Shown: positions 1-6,254 of the stretch, in pieces
How the letters are laid out: each line of letters begins with the position of its first letter
Position numbering within the stretch: the stretch's first letter is position 1
Assembly: GCA_902797415.1 (NCBI GenBank)
Contig: CADBSQ010000089.1
Location: forward strand, 1 to 6,254
Direction of reading: 5' to 3'
Length of the DNA: 6,254 nt
Source of the DNA: an uncultured Erysipelotrichaceae bacterium
Lineage (GTDB): Bacteria; Bacillota_I; Bacilli_A; RF39; UBA660
Made by a program: the position numbers and the translations under genes
The notes under the pieces: model-generated
Databases searched by the model: none
What the model saw: only the letters and a program-made list of their open reading frames with translations
What the model was told of the DNA's origin: nothing

Positions 1-3000
1 GTATTTTCATTATTTCTAATGTTAGACATTACATCATCAAATAGTTTTTTATCAATTCTATTATGTATTTTAGATATATCAAACATTACTACTACTAGAT
101 TAGGATTACTTTTTACAAATTCATTTAAATTATTAAACGTCTCATCTAAGTCATCAGTAAAATAGTTAGGGAATGCTTTTTTATCTAATTTTAACTTTTT
201 TGAACCATCGATGATGATTACTGTGTTATCTTTAATATAATTTAATGAATACAATAAGCTTTTTGTACATATTATTGTGTTTTCTAGCTTATTAGATGTG
301 ATTATGTATCCAGGACTGTTTGTTAGATTTATGTAATTTACCTCTAAAGAATTTTTTGATATACCTATTGGAATTTGTTTTACATCTGTAATATGATTTT
401 TTAATAAGTTGAAGCTTAATATTTTAGGTAAAATAGGTACTTTCTTAGCTTTTTCTGGACCAATATTCTTACTTAAGAATTTAGTAATTGTTTCTGTCTC
501 ATTCTCTTTAGCAATACTTGCTGTTTGAAATTCAAATATCTCATCTTTAACACTGATTATTCCTCTACCGTTATAGTCTTTTGGAATAATTGATACTTTT
601 TTATTAAATAGTGAAGAGTAATCATTTGGATCTTTCATCTTTAAAGCATAAGTCTTTGTAAAGTTTTGAGTTAATCTTGTTGATATAGAATTAATTGATG
701 TAGCAGTGATTATATAAACAAGACCATATCTTTTAGAGTCTCTTACAAGGTTTGGCAAAGTATCATATATGTCTTTGTTGTAATCATACATTGCATCAAA
801 GTTATTAATGACTGTAACAATAAGTGGCATCTCATTACCAGCTTTTATGTAACCAACATAGTCAGTTTTTGCATTTGATAATATTTCTTTACGTTTAGAA
901 ATTTCTTCTTCAAGCATTTTGAATAAGTTGTTGTATTTTTCTTCTTCAGTTGCATAAATAATATCACCTATTTGACTGACTTTATTATATATTCCAAATG
1001 TTTGACCACCAAAGTCTACTATATAATAGTTTATTTGTTTTTCATTATAGTTAACTATTGATTCAAAGATTATCGTATTAAGTAGTTTTTCTCTTTCTTT
1101 ACCGTTTTGACCATATATTAGTGTATTACCTTCTTTTAATAGATTATGAATTAAAACGTTTTGTTTTTGCATCTTAGGTGCATCAAATTCACCTATAATA
1201 ACATCATATAAATTTCTTTGTGAAATAGAATACTTATTTTTTAAATAATCAATTGTAATATCTTCATCTATGTTAGGAAGCCATAAGCGAGTTGATTTTT
1301 TGCCTACAGTAGTTGCCGCTTCAATAACTGAATCTAATATATTAGATAGTTCTTCACCTTGATTGATGATATTTCTATTTGAGGAACTTTGAAGACTTTT
1401 AATTGGCTGGCCACAATCATTTATAAAGTTAACACTTTTATCAACTGTTTTAATTATTTTATCAGTTGGGAAGTATTTTGCTCCACACCAAGCTGATTGT
1501 CCTAAAATGAAGTATTCATCAAATCCAACTTGAAGATAGAATCTACCGACTTCTTTAATTGAAGCAGCATCCCCTCTTTTTAATACTTCTTTTGAATCAG
1601 TTTCATCTTGAACTTTTAAGCAAATCCTAAACTTTGTATTAGACCAAATCTGGTCATTTACTATACCACTTGGTTTTTGAGTTGCCAAGATTAGGTGAAC
1701 ACCAAGTGATCTACCAATTCTAGCAGTAGAAATAAGACTTTCCATAAAATCAGGTTGTTGCATTTTTAGTTCAGCAAACTCATCACAAATGATAAATAAA
1801 TGCGGAATTGCTTCATTTATTCTGCCTTGTTTGTAGAATGATTGATATTTATAAATGTCCATTGTACTTTCTCCAAGGGCATCTCTAACGGTGTTAAAGG
1901 CATTTTGCCTGCGTTTTAATTCTGAGTTTATAGAAACCAAACTTCTATTCATTTCCGCTTTATCAAGGTTAGTTATTGTTCCAGCTAAATGTGGTAAAAC
2001 TTTTCCAGTTGCTTTATTCTCAAAAGCACCAGCTAAACCGCCACCTTTGTAGTCGATAATAATAAATGATACATCATCTGGACTATAATTAACAGATAAA
2101 GATAGTACATATGTGATAATAAATTCAGATTTACCTGAACCAGTCATACCAGCAATTAAACCATGTGGCCCATGAGCCTTCTCATGTAAATCAAGACTTA
2201 TTATGTCACCGCCTTCACTAACACCTACTGGAGCAGCAAGACTTTGAGTTGAATCATTCATATCCCATCTATTTAATATGTTTAACTGTTCAACTTTTCC
2301 AACTTTTTCCATTTCTAAATAAGATATACTATCTGGTAGTTCACTGATACCTTCTTCAAAATCAATTGGTATGTTTGAGACGGTTTTAGCAATATCCATC
2401 ATATTTATAGAATAGTTTACTTCGTCTGTAAAAGTTATAACAGTTTGTTTTTCATAAGCATTTTCCATAATACCACTAGTTTTATCACCTATACTAATAA
2501 AGTTATTACACTTACTAGGTAAATTACTTAAGTTGTTATCAAGTATTATTACACTAAAACCAATGTTATCTTCAAATTCACTGATTTCTTTAATTAAATC
2601 AAATCTTTTAATTTTGTCATATATATCAGTTATGATTAGGTAATGTGGTTTAGGATATTCAGTTTTACTTTCTTTTCTAAATTCAACTATTTGCATCAAG
2701 TATTCAATAACTTCCTTTGCTGTTGGTATACTTTTTGAAAAGAATCTAAAGTCTCTTTCATTTGTAAAGTTGTGATTCATATATTTTACATAATCAAAGT
2801 ATGAATTGTCTTCATTAGTAAGTACAACTATTTTTAAGTCCTCGTAACTATAAAATGCCGTAAGTTCTAGAATACAGTTATTTAAGAATGTATCTCTTTT
2901 TACTTTTTCACCCATTATGGCAGTTATTTTGGCATCATAAAAACTATAGCTTATTGGGACGTTAGCAATGTATTTATATTTTTCTCTTAGTTTATCTGCA

Positions 3001-4217
3001 GCTTCTTTTAGTTCGTCTTCTTCAATAGTGAAACCGTCTTTAGGATCACTTATTTCAACATCAAGTTTTGCATTACCTATCCCTACTCTTACACTTAAAA
3101 AGTCATTTTGATCTATTCGTTTATTCCAGAAAGGAAACTTTTTATTTTTAATAATATCAGAGCATTCTTCTAATGATATTAGGTTTTCTAAAATGATTTC
3201 ACTTTGAAGTCTAGACTCTGCTTCAAGTTCTTTATCTTTAAGCTCTAAATAAGCAGTATATTTTTCATTTATTTCTTTGTTTTTTTCTTTTCTTTTTTTC
3301 CTGTTAAAGTTTCTTGTTAGAAGGGGCCAAAAAATCATTGATACAAGCATTGCAGAAGACATTATTATACTTGGTATAGCTTGTGCCATAGTAGATTGTC
3401 CATTAACAACACTGCTTAAACTTGTATAAATCATTACAACAGAAATAAGTCCCATAGTTACCATCGGACCAACAGTTAAAATAAGTGGTAAATCATTATC
3501 TCTTTCTTCCCTAGGTGGATCACTCAAAGTAATCTTTTTAGTTTCAATAATTCTTCTAATTCTAGGTGATTTTGAAAAGTAATCACTTTCCTTATAAAGG
3601 TCTCTATCTTTAATATCAATTTCTTGAGCAGGACTAATCTTATTTAAAAGTACTTTTCTAAAATCAGGTTTTTCTTTAATACTTAAGATACTAGCACTAC
3701 TAATAATTAAAAAATTATTTAACACTAGTATTTTTAATCCTAATGTATTTATTAAATCACCATTTCTTAAATTAATGTTTTTATCGTTTACGATTTTTTT
3801 ATTAACATATATAGTTCCTGACTCTATTACTAAAGATGTAGCATCTGTTCTAGTTATTTTAAAATTTACATTACTATATGTAATATCCGCATCCTTTTCT
3901 CCAATAGTTATTTGTCCTGATTTAAATAGATATGTATCAGTTTTAACTAAGCTAGAATCATATACATATATAACGTAATCTTGATTCCCTCTTGTAATGG
4001 TATAGAAATGATTGTTTTCTAATTCTTGTTCAATAGGATTATTAGTTTTTAATTTTGAATAATTTGTAGAATATATAAACCATTTACTATCCTTCGCTTT
4101 GATATTTATAAGTTTTGATTCTTCATCAATATTTTCATCAAAGCTAAAGTTACCATAAACAGTTTTAGGCAAAGAAAAGGATAAAAGATCATCCTTTAAA
4201 AACAAATATATTTTCAT
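1..4217 (-). CDS. essC: EssC-type T7SS FtsK/SpoIIIE ATPase, C-terminus cut by window edge
   Basis: Membrane-bound motor ATPase of the Firmicutes type VII secretion system, which recognises WXG100-like substrates and powers their export. The frame is open for 1405 codons from 4217 to the left edge, with no stop. EssC proteins run near 1,480 residues, so probably only the last 50-100 are missing. Visible order: a divergent N-terminal region (about 1-95); an FHA-like domain (about 101-170, QITIGEKDADI then a GTIYVNKK strand); two membrane segments (about 243-268 and 279-300) followed by a basic stretch; a linker; and three ATPase modules. Module 1 is complete: Walker A GMTGSGKS (690-697), Walker B LFIICDE (D812, E813), RIGRSLG (833-839) and ATQKPSG (845-851), typical of EssC. 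Module 2 has GQNGKEREK at 1036 in place of Walker A and VINNFD (D1141) in place of Walker B. Module 3 has no P-loop near 1303; VVVMFD ends at D1380. The start is chosen for its GAGGGTGA site six bases upstream. Confidence 0.95.
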   Translation of the reverse strand, partial: MKIYLFLKDDLLSFSLPKTVYGNFSFDENIDEESKLINIKAKDSKWFIYSTNYSKLKTNNPIEQELENNHFYTITRGNQDYVIYVYDSSLVKTDTYLFKSGQITIGEKDADITYSNVNFKITRTDATSLVIESGTIYVNKKIVNDKNINLRNGDLINTLGLKILVLNNFLIISSASILSIKEKPDFRKVLLNKISPAQEIDIKDRDLYKESDYFSKSPRIRRIIETKKITLSDPPREERDNDLPLILTVGPMVTMGLISVVMIYTSLSSVVNGQSTMAQAIPSIIMSSAMLVSMIFWPLLTRNFNRKKRKEKNKEINEKYTAYLELKDKELEAESRLQSEIILENLISLEECSDIIKNKKFPFWNKRIDQNDFLSVRVGIGNAKLDVEISDPKDGFTIEEDELKEAADKLREKYKYIANVPISYSFYDAKITAIMGEKVKRDTFLNNCILELTAFYSYEDLKIVVLTNEDNSYFDYVKYMNHNFTNERDFRFFSKSIPTAKEVIEYLMQIVEFRKESKTEYPKPHYLIITDIYDKIKRFDLIKEISEFEDNIGFSVIILDNNLSNLPSKCNNFISIGDKTSGIMENAYEKQTVITFTDEVNYSINMMDIAKTVSNIPIDFEEGISELPDSISYLEMEKVGKVEQLNILNRWDMNDSTQSLAAPVGVSEGGDIISLDLHEKAHGPHGLIAGMTGSGKSEFIITYVLSLSVNYSPDDVSFIIIDYKGGGLAGAFENKATGKVLPHLAGTITNLDKAEMNRSLVSINSELKRRQNAFNTVRDALGESTMDIYKYQSFYKQGRINEAIPHLFIICDEFAELKMQQPDFMESLISTARIGRSLGVHLILATQKPSGIVNDQIWSNTKFRICLKVQDETDSKEVLKRGDAASIKEVGRFYLQVGFDEYFILGQSAWCGAKYFPTDKIIKTVDKSVNFINDCGQPIKSLQSSSNRNIINQGEELSNILDSVIEAATTVGKKSTRLWLPNIDEDITIDYLKNKYSISQRNLYDVIIGEFDAPKMQKQNVLIHNLLKEGNTLIYGQNGKEREKLLNTIIFESIVNYNEKQINYYIVDFGGQTFGIYNKVSQIGDIIYATEEEKYNNLFKMLEEEISKRKEILSNAKTDYVGYIKAGNEMPLIVTVINNFDAMYDYNKDIYDTLPNLVRDSKRYGLVYIITATSINSISTRLTQNFTKTYALKMKDPNDYSSLFNKKVSIIPKDYNGRGIISVKDEIFEFQTASIAKENETETITKFLSKNIGPEKAKKVPILPKILSFNLLKNHITDVKQIPIGISKNSLEVNYINLTNSPGYIITSNKLENTIICTKSLLYSLNYIKDNTVIIIDGSKKLKLDKKAFPNYFTDDLDETFNNLNEFVKSNPNLVVVMFDISKIHNRIDKKLFDDVMSNIRNNEN

Positions 4218-4223
4218 CTACAA

Positions 4224-4231
4224 TCACCCTC
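4224..4231 (-). promoter_or_regulatory. Ribosome binding site of essC
   Basis: On the minus strand GAGGGTGA lies six bases before the ATG at 4217. It sits in the 15-base gap after the stop codon of the 74-residue gene. It decides the essC start: another ATG just upstream (in ATAATGAGG) is in a different frame. Confidence 0.7.
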
Positions 4232-4232
4232 A

Positions 4233-4457
4233 TTATCCTTTATTGATTAAGCTAGGAATCACTACATTTTCTATTTCAGTTCTTAATCTTGGAATTTCTT
4301 TTACAATTTTGTTAACGTCTTTATTTATAAGACTTCTATCTTCCATCTGAATTGAATTATCTAATACTTCTAAAAAGTTATTAAGAGATAGATTTATATT
4401 ATCCAATAATTGGCATACTTCTTGAAGCTCTTTAACTGTATTAAGATTGTTATTCAT
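4233..4457 (-). CDS. Small helical protein of the T7SS operon, 74 residues, unknown function
   Basis: I do not recognise this protein. It is short, acidic to neutral, and reads as two amphipathic helices (about residues 5-35 and 44-67) joined by a polar turn around QMEDRSL (38-44). It has no membrane segment, signal peptide or tryptophan, and one cysteine (C16). The hairpin shape recalls WXG100 proteins, but it is shorter than 100 residues and lacks the W-x-G turn. Its ATG overlaps the end of the upstream gene by eight bases (ATGAATAA), and AGGAG lies six bases before the ATG, so it is probably translationally coupled. essC follows after 15 bases. The position suggests an accessory or chaperone role in the secretion system; this rests on context alone. 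A small helical LXG-associated (Lap-type) partner is another possibility. Confidence 0.8.
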   Translation of the reverse strand: MNNNLNTVKELQEVCQLLDNINLSLNNFLEVLDNSIQMEDRSLINKDVNKIVKEIPRLRTEIENVVIPSLINKG

Positions 4458-4758
4458 TTGAATCTCCTATTTTTCTAAATAATGTATTTGTTAATTCTTG
4501 TGTTTCTACATAATCAGCTATTTTTTTATTTAAATAGTTAATCTCATTTTCATGATTTGAACTTATTAGTTTAAAGTTTTTATCTATTAAAGCGTTGTTA
4601 TTTTCTATAACATCGTTATTTGAACTATCATAAAAAGTACATATTTCACCCAAACCAGACATAATACTTTCAAAGTATTCTAATTCACTTTTTCTATATG
4701 TATCTAAAATATTTACAAGACGAGTAAGCTCTTCAATGTTCATATAATTTGTTTTCAT
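4450..4758 (-). CDS. Small helical protein of the T7SS operon, about 100 residues, possible WXG100-like fold
   Basis: A 102-residue protein of unknown function, close to the WXG100 family length. It reads as a first helix (about 7-40), a polar turn FYDSSNNDV (42-50), and a second long helix (about 51-97). The turn lies where WXG100 proteins carry W-x-G, but here it holds Y-D-S and the protein has no tryptophan. It has no signal peptide or membrane segment, and one cysteine (C40). The start codon shares four bases (ATGA) with the stop of the upstream gene, with GAGG nine bases before it, so the first ATG is preferred over the in-frame ATG at residue 6, which has no clear ribosome site. It could be a diverged Esx protein, or a helical targeting partner of the kind found beside LXG effectors. 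The gene is well supported; the function is inference. Confidence 0.82.
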   Translation of the reverse strand: MKTNYMNIEELTRLVNILDTYRKSELEYFESIMSGLGEICTFYDSSNNDVIENNNALIDKNFKLISSNHENEINYLNKKIADYVETQELTNTLFRKIGDSNE

Positions 4759-5291
4759 ACTAGTTCCTCTTCTTTAATTATAGGTATATTTAAGTTTGTA
4801 AGCTTTGATTGCATAGTAATATTGATATCACTTACAGTTGTAAATAATTTATCTATAAATTCTTTTAGCTCTAAAGCAGACGAATGTATCGTTTTAAATT
4901 CATTTAATTCACGAGTTAATAAATCACTTGTTACGTTAATTCTTTCATATATTTTAATTATTTTTTCTAAATTATCGATTATTAAATTGAGCTCTTTTGT
5001 TAAATTATCGATACTTTGTAAATCAATTTTTATTTTGCCTTTTATAAATGACAATTCATTAATAAGTAGTTTTAATGAATTGATATATTCTTGTAAAGAA
5101 TCAATAAAAAGATTTATATTTATTTTTTGTTTTTCTACTTCTTTCATCATTTGTTCACTTTTTTTATCATTCCAAATTGATGTTGATGAACCGATTAGAT
5201 TATAATAACTTAAATGTTCTAGATTATATTTATCTAGGTTAGAACTTAATTTATCAATTACTATTTGTAATTCATTAGTGTCTAATATCAT
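4755..5291 (-). CDS. Helical WXG100/LXG-like protein of the T7SS operon, 178 residues
   Basis: Predicted to be almost wholly alpha-helical and rich in Leu, Ile, Lys, Asn and Glu, with no membrane segment or signal peptide. Residues 1-80 resemble a WXG100 hairpin: a first helix, then SSTSIWNDKKSEQMM (35-49) whose only tryptophan, W40, sits in a W-x-D turn, then a second helix. Residues 85-170 add further helices with no second W motif. The size is near that of an LXG targeting domain without a toxin attached, but I cannot assign it to that family. It starts after the twin-hairpin spacer, with AGGGGTGA five bases before its ATG, and ends in TGA overlapping the next ATG by four bases. A substrate, or a carrier or adaptor for one, is the most natural role. 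Confidence is high for the gene and low for the function. Confidence 0.85.
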   Translation of the reverse strand: MILDTNELQIVIDKLSSNLDKYNLEHLSYYNLIGSSTSIWNDKKSEQMMKEVEKQKININLFIDSLQEYINSLKLLINELSFIKGKIKIDLQSIDNLTKELNLIIDNLEKIIKIYERINVTSDLLTRELNEFKTIHSSALELKEFIDKLFTTVSDINITMQSKLTNLNIPIIKEEELV

Positions 5292-5313
5292 TGTTTCACC
5301 CCTAACAATTTAA

Positions 5314-5355
5314 TCCAAATCTAAACTATCCAGGTTTAGATAGCTTAGATTTGGA
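5314..5355 (-). repeat. Intercistronic RNA hairpin, long stem
   Basis: The arms TCCAAATCTAAACTATC (5314-5330) and GATAGCTTAGATTTGGA (5339-5355) pair over 17 positions with one mismatch around an 8-base loop. On the transcribed strand it is followed by ATTAAATTGTTAGG, not a U-run, so it is not a standard terminator. Likely roles are protecting the 3' end of the upstream message, marking a processing site, or lowering read-through to the downstream genes. Confidence 0.75.
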
Positions 5356-5382
5356 GATAACCTATTGAAAAGGTTATTCTCC
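5353..5382 (-). repeat. RNA hairpin spanning the stop codon of the WXG100-like gene
   Basis: GGAGATAACCT (5353-5363) pairs with AGGTTATTCTCC (5371-5382) over 11 positions with one bulged base and a 7-base loop. The TAA stop of the 214-residue gene (5374-5376) is inside the stem. The stem shares bases 5353-5355 with the neighbouring long hairpin, so the two either stack end to end or compete for those bases. No U-run follows it. Confidence 0.65.
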
Positions 5383-6018
5383 TGAGAATGCTCTTGCAGT
5401 TGAAGAAGCAAGCTCTTGATATTGTTCAGTAGTTTTACTTACGTATTGTTGAACTTCATTGTTCAAAGTGTTTATCACTTCAGACATTTTGTTTTTTATT
5501 TGAGTTAGAGAGCTAACCAAATTTTCTTGCATGTTTCCACCAATAAAACCGCTATCATTAACCGCATTAATAGTATTTGTAAGTTCTCCTTCTGCTTGTG
5601 ATGAAATACTTACTAAACGATTAGCAATTGTTTGTGCATTAACATTAATACCTCTTACACCATTTATGTTTTCTTTAATCGCACTTACATCAATTTTAGT
5701 AGTTTTTAATGTAATTCCTGAGTCAGAAAAACTATTACCACTAGTGCTTGCCCATGCAGTTGCTGCACTTGATATAGATGCTACTATGTTTTCAAAAGAT
5801 GTATTAATGCTATTTAATAGTTCATCAAATGTCGGTTTAAAACTGTTATTAAAGAATTCTACCGCATAATTACATGCCCACATGTTTGCCATCTCATCTA
5901 CAAAGTTTCTCTGAATATCAACACTTAAAATGTTGTAAAGATTTTCGTAAGCTTTTTTGATTGAACCTAAAGAAGTTACTACCTCTGATTCATTATAGGC
6001 TAAACCATCTTCTATCAT
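5374..6018 (-). CDS. Tandem WXG100-like (Esx family) protein, likely T7SS substrate
   Basis: First gene of the operon, 214 residues, about twice the usual 100-residue Esx length. Two helix-turn-helix units can be read. In unit 1 (about 8-90) the turn carries W47-A48-C49, within MWACNYAVEFFNN, at the WXG position. In unit 2 (about 110-211) the turn is GFIGGNMQ, with F158-I159-G160 where W-x-G would be. The linker (about 91-108) is rich in Ser, Gly and Thr. There is no signal peptide or membrane segment, as expected for T7SS cargo. No YxxxD/E tail motif is seen near the C-terminus. Esx proteins form four-helix dimers; a fused pair could fold this way on its own. The ATG is fixed by AGGAGGT seven bases upstream, the strongest ribosome site in the window. 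First place, a strong promoter and a downstream RNA hairpin suggest it is made in excess over EssC. Family membership is inferred from motif and context. Confidence 0.88.
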   Translation of the reverse strand: MIEDGLAYNESEVVTSLGSIKKAYENLYNILSVDIQRNFVDEMANMWACNYAVEFFNNSFKPTFDELLNSINTSFENIVASISSAATAWASTSGNSFSDSGITLKTTKIDVSAIKENINGVRGINVNAQTIANRLVSISSQAEGELTNTINAVNDSGFIGGNMQENLVSSLTQIKNKMSEVINTLNNEVQQYVSKTTEQYQELASSTARAFSGE

Positions 6019-6025
6019 ATATCCT

Positions 6026-6032
6026 ACCTCCT
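6026..6032 (-). promoter_or_regulatory. Strong ribosome binding site of the WXG100-like gene
   Basis: AGGAGGT on the minus strand, seven bases before the ATG at 6018, is a near-full match to the anti-Shine-Dalgarno sequence. It fixes the start codon and predicts high translation. Confidence 0.85.
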
Positions 6033-6041
6033 AAAATGTTT

Positions 6042-6073
6042 TGTGAAAACGGTTATTCTTTGATATTTTCACA
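6042..6073 (-). promoter_or_regulatory. Inverted repeat in the leader, possible operator or leader hairpin
   Basis: TGTGAAAA (6066-6073 read on the minus strand) and TTTTCACA (6042-6049) form a perfect 8-bp inverted repeat with a 16-base spacer. The upstream arm overlaps the expected transcription start, about seven bases past the -10 box. The symmetry fits either a repressor operator at the start site or a weak hairpin in the leader. No known regulator is assigned. Confidence 0.45.
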
Positions 6074-6078
6074 CACTA

Positions 6079-6108
6079 ATTATATCGTTCTTTAAGGAAG
6101 TTTGTCAA
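6079..6108 (-). promoter_or_regulatory. Sigma-A type promoter of the T7SS operon
   Basis: The minus strand carries a perfect -35 TTGACA (6103-6108) and a perfect -10 TATAAT (6079-6084) separated by 18 bases. Transcription should start near 6072, giving a leader of about 54 bases before the WXG100-like gene. An A/T-rich stretch lies further upstream (about 6129-6152). No other convincing promoter is visible between the genes, so this one probably serves all five. Confidence 0.85.
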
Positions 6109-6190
6109 GGAAGACTGGTATTATTCAGGATAAAAATTTAAAAATAATTATAGAGGTTAAACATTTGAAAAAAACATTTTTCTCAATACT

Positions 6191-6233
6191 AAAAACCCTT
6201 CCATCGGTTGTTTCTAGAGCCGATGGAAGGGTT
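6191..6233 (-). terminator. Rho-independent terminator of a gene to the right of the window
   Basis: The arms AACCCTTCCATCGG (6194-6207) and CCGATGGAAGGGTT (6220-6233) are perfectly complementary over 14 bp around a 12-base loop. Read on the minus strand the stem runs into TTTTT then AG; the plus strand has no T-run after it. It therefore stops minus-strand transcription entering from beyond the right edge. All three minus-strand frames meet stops between 6254 and 6235, so any such gene ends at or just outside the edge. Confidence 0.8.
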
Positions 6234-6254
6234 ATCAAAGCATCTTAGATATTA

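Noticed and set aside
1855..2052. Plus-strand open frame of 65 codons
   Set aside because: It lies opposite the conserved ATPase module 1 of essC, has no plausible ribosome site and resembles no protein; it is a shadow frame.
3775..3978. Plus-strand open frame of 67 codons, hydrophobic
   Set aside because: It lies opposite the FHA-like region of essC. Its hydrophobic content is what an antisense read of Lys/Asn/Asp-rich codons gives.
1..4217. Frameshift or pseudogene in essC, since the gene has no stop in the window
   Set aside because: I checked the frame line by line from 4217 to the left edge and found no stop; the family motifs follow in the expected order in a single frame. The missing stop is due only to the window edge.
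4755..4757. TGA read as tryptophan (mycoplasma code)
   Set aside because: All tryptophans I read in essC are TGG, no in-frame TGA occurs in its 1405 codons, and reading TGA as a stop gives a neat 4-base overlap with the next gene.
4822..5205. Plus-strand open frame of 127 codons
   Set aside because: It is antisense to the 178-residue operon gene, which has a ribosome site and coupled neighbours. The Ser/Leu/Ile/Phe-rich product is typical of a shadow.
5314..5382. Twin hairpins as a rho-independent terminator
   Set aside because: No U-run follows either stem on the transcribed strand, and no new promoter is visible before the next gene, so full termination would silence essC.
5531..5869. Plus-strand open frame of 112 codons
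   Set aside because: It is antisense to the WXG100-like gene, which has a promoter, a strong ribosome site and family motifs; this frame has none.
6165..6248. Possible 27-residue plus-strand peptide starting at TTG after AGAGG
   Set aside because: It reads straight through both arms of the minus-strand terminator, uses a rare start and has no promoter that I can see; probably chance.

Overview
The window is a five-gene, single-strand locus (all genes on the minus strand) of a Firmicutes-type (T7SSb) type VII secretion system. The organism looks like a very AT-rich, low-GC Gram-positive bacterium of the Bacilli/Erysipelotrichia kind. The grounds are the strongly A/T-biased codons, near-consensus sigma-A promoter elements, purine-rich Shine-Dalgarno sites, and an EssC-type rather than mycobacterial EccC-type ATPase. 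Tryptophan is TGG throughout and one gene ends in TGA, so the standard bacterial code applies rather than the mycoplasma code. The species cannot be named from this sequence.

Layout in transcription order (right to left). At 6191-6233 a strong hairpin plus U-run ends transcription arriving from outside the window. A perfect TTGACA/TATAAT promoter (6079-6108) follows, then a short leader carrying an 8-bp inverted repeat. The first gene (5374-6018) encodes a 214-residue double-length WXG100-like protein, the likely secreted or structural Esx component. Its stop codon lies in the first of two adjoining RNA hairpins (5314-5382). Three small genes follow (178, 102 and 74 residues), all predicted to be helical and of unknown function. 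They overlap by 4 and 8 bases and so are probably translationally coupled. Fifteen bases after the last of them starts essC, open from 4217 to the left edge (1405 codons visible), the membrane-anchored FtsK/SpoIIIE-type motor of the system.

Working model. EssC is the ATPase that recognises and drives out helical-hairpin substrates; the 214-residue protein is the best substrate candidate. The three small proteins could be further WXG100-like partners, targeting chaperones or adaptors; the first keeps a W-x-D turn, the other two do not. The usual T7SSb membrane genes (esaA, essA, essB, esaB) do not lie between the Esx-like gene and essC, where they stand in the Staphylococcus locus. They may be elsewhere or replaced. 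Within EssC only the first ATPase domain has an intact Walker A motif; the second and third look degenerate.
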